A stretch of 46,101 bases of DNA from Schizophyllum amplum (lineage: Eukaryota > Basidiomycota > Agaricomycetes > Agaricales > Schizophyllaceae): the NCBI GenBank assembly GCA_007026445.1, contig VDMD01000162.1, forward strand, positions 1 to 46,101. Direction: 5' to 3'. Under the pieces are notes generated by a model. It had not been told where the DNA came from. It searched no databases and saw nothing but the letters and a program-made list of their open reading frames with translations. The position numbers and the translations under genes are program-made. Below are positions 43,980-46,101 of this stretch, piece by piece. Within the stretch, counting starts at the first letter, position 1, and every line of letters begins with the position of its first letter.

Positions 43980-46101
43980 ATGTCGACCGACGACCAGTCT
44001 TCGCAGCTCGAGAATCCGGTTGACGTGAGCTCGCTGAAGGAACTCTCCAAGAGCAAGCTCGTTGACTCCCTCAATGCGGTGAGACTCCCCTTGGCCTGCA
44101 TCTGGTACGTCTTGACCGAGGAACGTTTAGGTGAACGGCGCGAAGACGCTCGTACTCGATCCGACGCTTGCAGGGCCTTTGGGACTGATAACTGAGGTTT
44201 CCCTCCTTAAAGTGAGTTTATTGTTACTCAAGGGAATAAATGGAATGGGTACTCACCAATGATAGCATCATGGCGTGGACAAGATGTTCTGGCTAGAGCC
44301 TGGTCCCCTCAACGCGACCACCACGAACATCGTATACCTATGTCGTCCGTTGATCAAATACGTTCGAATCATAGCAGGTGCGTGGTATTGCGGATTCCCA
44401 ATCGTCTCCTCTAACTCTATCTGCAGACCAGATCAAACGTCATACGAAAGACTCGCAGAAACACCTCTACACCCTCCTCCTCGTTCCCCGCGCCTCAACA
44501 TTGGTCTCTAGCATATTGGAAGAAGAGGCGTCCTCGGAGATGTTGTCATATCATCATACGATCTGCAATTTATACCCATCGCCGACGACGTGATATCTCT
44601 GGAGCGCGATACTGCCTTCAAGGAGCTATGGGTGGTACGAATACTGTCTCCGTGCCATGTCACGCCAACCTCAAATTCCCCTAGGATGGCGATGAAAGCG
44701 TCATACACGACTCTGTGCAGGCGCTCACGACTATCCAGAAGCTCTTCGGAAGAATTCCTAGGATCGTCGGGAAGGGCGACTACGCGGCGGTATGTGCTGC
44801 TCCATCACAGGCGAGCTCGACATGTTATTGACGACGTACACAGCGACTCGCTACCCTGCTCACTCGCAATATGCCCAAGTCTGCGACCGCTGCCACCCCT
44901 GATACCCTTTTGGCACCTTCCGACACGCTTGACGGCATGATCGTCATAGACCGTCGCGTCGACATGATCACACCCCTGCTCACGCAACTCACTTACGAGG
45001 GACTCATAGACGAACTGATGGGAATAAAGCATTGTTAGCTCGTTCCTTTTCTTGTAGAAGCTTGCGTTGCTGACATACTATAACAGCGCACGTCGAGCTC
45101 CCGGCATCGCTCGTATCCCCCCCTCAGCCGGCGCCCACGGCGGGGCCTTCAACTGCTGCACCTGCACCGCCGTCTCCGGCAGCTGCCTTGAAGAAGGAGA
45201 ACATGAAGAAATATCTGCTCTCGGCGGCAGATCCTCTTTTCGTTGAGCTGCGAGACATGAATTTCTCGTCCGTGGGTAGGAAATTGAACCGGGTGGCTCG
45301 GAAACTGGACGAGGATATCAAGGTGAGGCCGTTTTCTGTCTTGCTCGCTAGGTGTTGACTGTTATTCAGGCGCGTCTGCAAGTCAAGACTGTCCCGCAAC
45401 TTCGCGATTTCGTGGGGAAGCTTGGCGGTCTTCAGACCGAGCGGCAGTCGCTACAGCTACGTGCGCAAACTTCATCCCTTCCTTGCGACTTAGATGTCTT
45501 ATATACGCCCTGCAGACACGGGTGTGTCCGAGCTTTTGATACCTATGACCAGGACCGAGGAGTTCAACAAGTCGCTCGAAATTCAACAAAGTGGGCATAC
45601 ATTTTTCAATCATGTAGCACCTCTCACACATCTCACAGACCTGCTGGCGTCGTATGAAGTCAATGCGCAGGTGAGGCCATTGAGGAGATGATTGCTCAGG
45701 GCTCAGATCTCGAGACTGTCGTCCGTCTACTATGCCTAGCAAGCATAACGGCGGTGGCATAAAGGCGAAGTCTCTGGAAATCTGAAGCGCGAGATTCTGC
45801 AGGTTTGTTTCTGTCTGTCTCAATAAATGACAAGCTCACGGAGTCAACAGGCTTACGGCTATAACTTTTTGCCATTGCTTCTATCTTTAGCGGCCCCGCC
45901 TCTTGCTGCTCTCGTGCCGAACCCTCTTCCCGGTAACACTCCCCCGCTGTAGCCGCTCGAAACTACCCTTCGCATCCGTCCGGAAATCACTGCGCTTACT
46001 CATCGACGACGATCCCGCGGCCCTGGAAGAGGTGGAGGAACGACATCAGCTTTGTATACTCCGGGCTATCCCCCGCTCAGCATCCGGTTGGTCCAATGTG
46101 T
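43980..46101 (+). CDS. VPS33: Vps33, Sec1/Munc18-type vacuolar fusion protein (partial, frame-broken)
   Basis: SM-family subunit of the HOPS/CORVET tethering complexes, guiding SNARE assembly at the vacuole and endosomes. Exons: 43980-44078, 44131-44211, 44266-44377, 44427-44634, 44685-44789, 44844-45033, 45087-45322, 45370-45460, 45516-45590, 45639-45802, then 45851 past the window end. Landmarks: [162 protein letters not shown]. Single bases are missing near 44527, 45675, 45750 and 45782, with at least two more frame changes after 45945. Each lies in a short G or C run. Conservation continues perfectly across every break, so sequencing error is the best explanation. The C-terminus is cut off by the window. 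Confidence 0.88.

Overview
The window is nuclear DNA of a filamentous basidiomycete, most likely an Agaricomycete wood or litter decayer. The grounds are GC-rich coding DNA, genes packed on both strands, many 45-65 nt GT-AG introns that split nearly every gene, and typical fungal families (Cbr1, Tvp23, Dlt1, Vps33, GH74 xyloglucanase, small thaumatin-like proteins, BTB and LRR proteins). I rebuilt the exon structures by hand from reading frame, splice signals and family conservation. Nothing was searched against a database.

Layout. 0.57-2.4 kb: multi-membrane-span protein with several frame breaks (+). 2.6-4.0 kb: NADH-cytochrome b5 reductase (+). 5.7-9.4 kb: two paralogous secreted thaumatin-like genes (+) on either side of an amidohydrolase (-) that has a GC-AG intron. 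10.0-12.8 kb: BTB protein (-) and glutathione S-transferase (-). 13.1-14.4 kb: a 1.3-kb TIR element directly upstream of the Golgi gene TVP23 (+, 11 exons). 16.4-18.9 kb: large dual-specificity phosphatase (-). 19.8-20.9 kb: DLT1-like membrane protein (-). 22.1-25.0 kb: GH74 xyloglucanase (+, 14 exons). 25.1-28.3 kb: LRR protein gene (-) split by a 1,369-bp transposon. 28.6-32.4 kb: disordered protein (+), probable Mediator subunit 11 (+), tubulin-folding cofactor A (-). 35.3-43.2 kb: two bHLH transcription factors (-) either side of a small multi-span protein (-). 43.98 kb to the end: Vps33 (+), cut by the window edge.

The strongest finding is the transposon in the LRR gene. It has 173-bp terminal inverted repeats with only two mismatches and a perfect 6-bp target duplication (CCAGCG). 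Removing it together with one copy of the duplication gives an uninterrupted 501-codon reading frame. The insertion is therefore recent, and it carries a probable solo LTR nested inside. A second element, with TAGTGCTG termini and GAGTTGAGTT arrays, sits in the TVP23 promoter region.

A caution on quality: several genes are broken only by one-base length changes, mostly in short G/C runs, most densely near both window ends (first gene and VPS33). This looks more like residual assembly error than gene decay. About 13 kb of spacer holds no gene I can support. Most genes here are unrelated housekeeping or accessory functions with no operon logic. The thaumatin-amidohydrolase-thaumatin block is the only arrangement that may be functionally meaningful.
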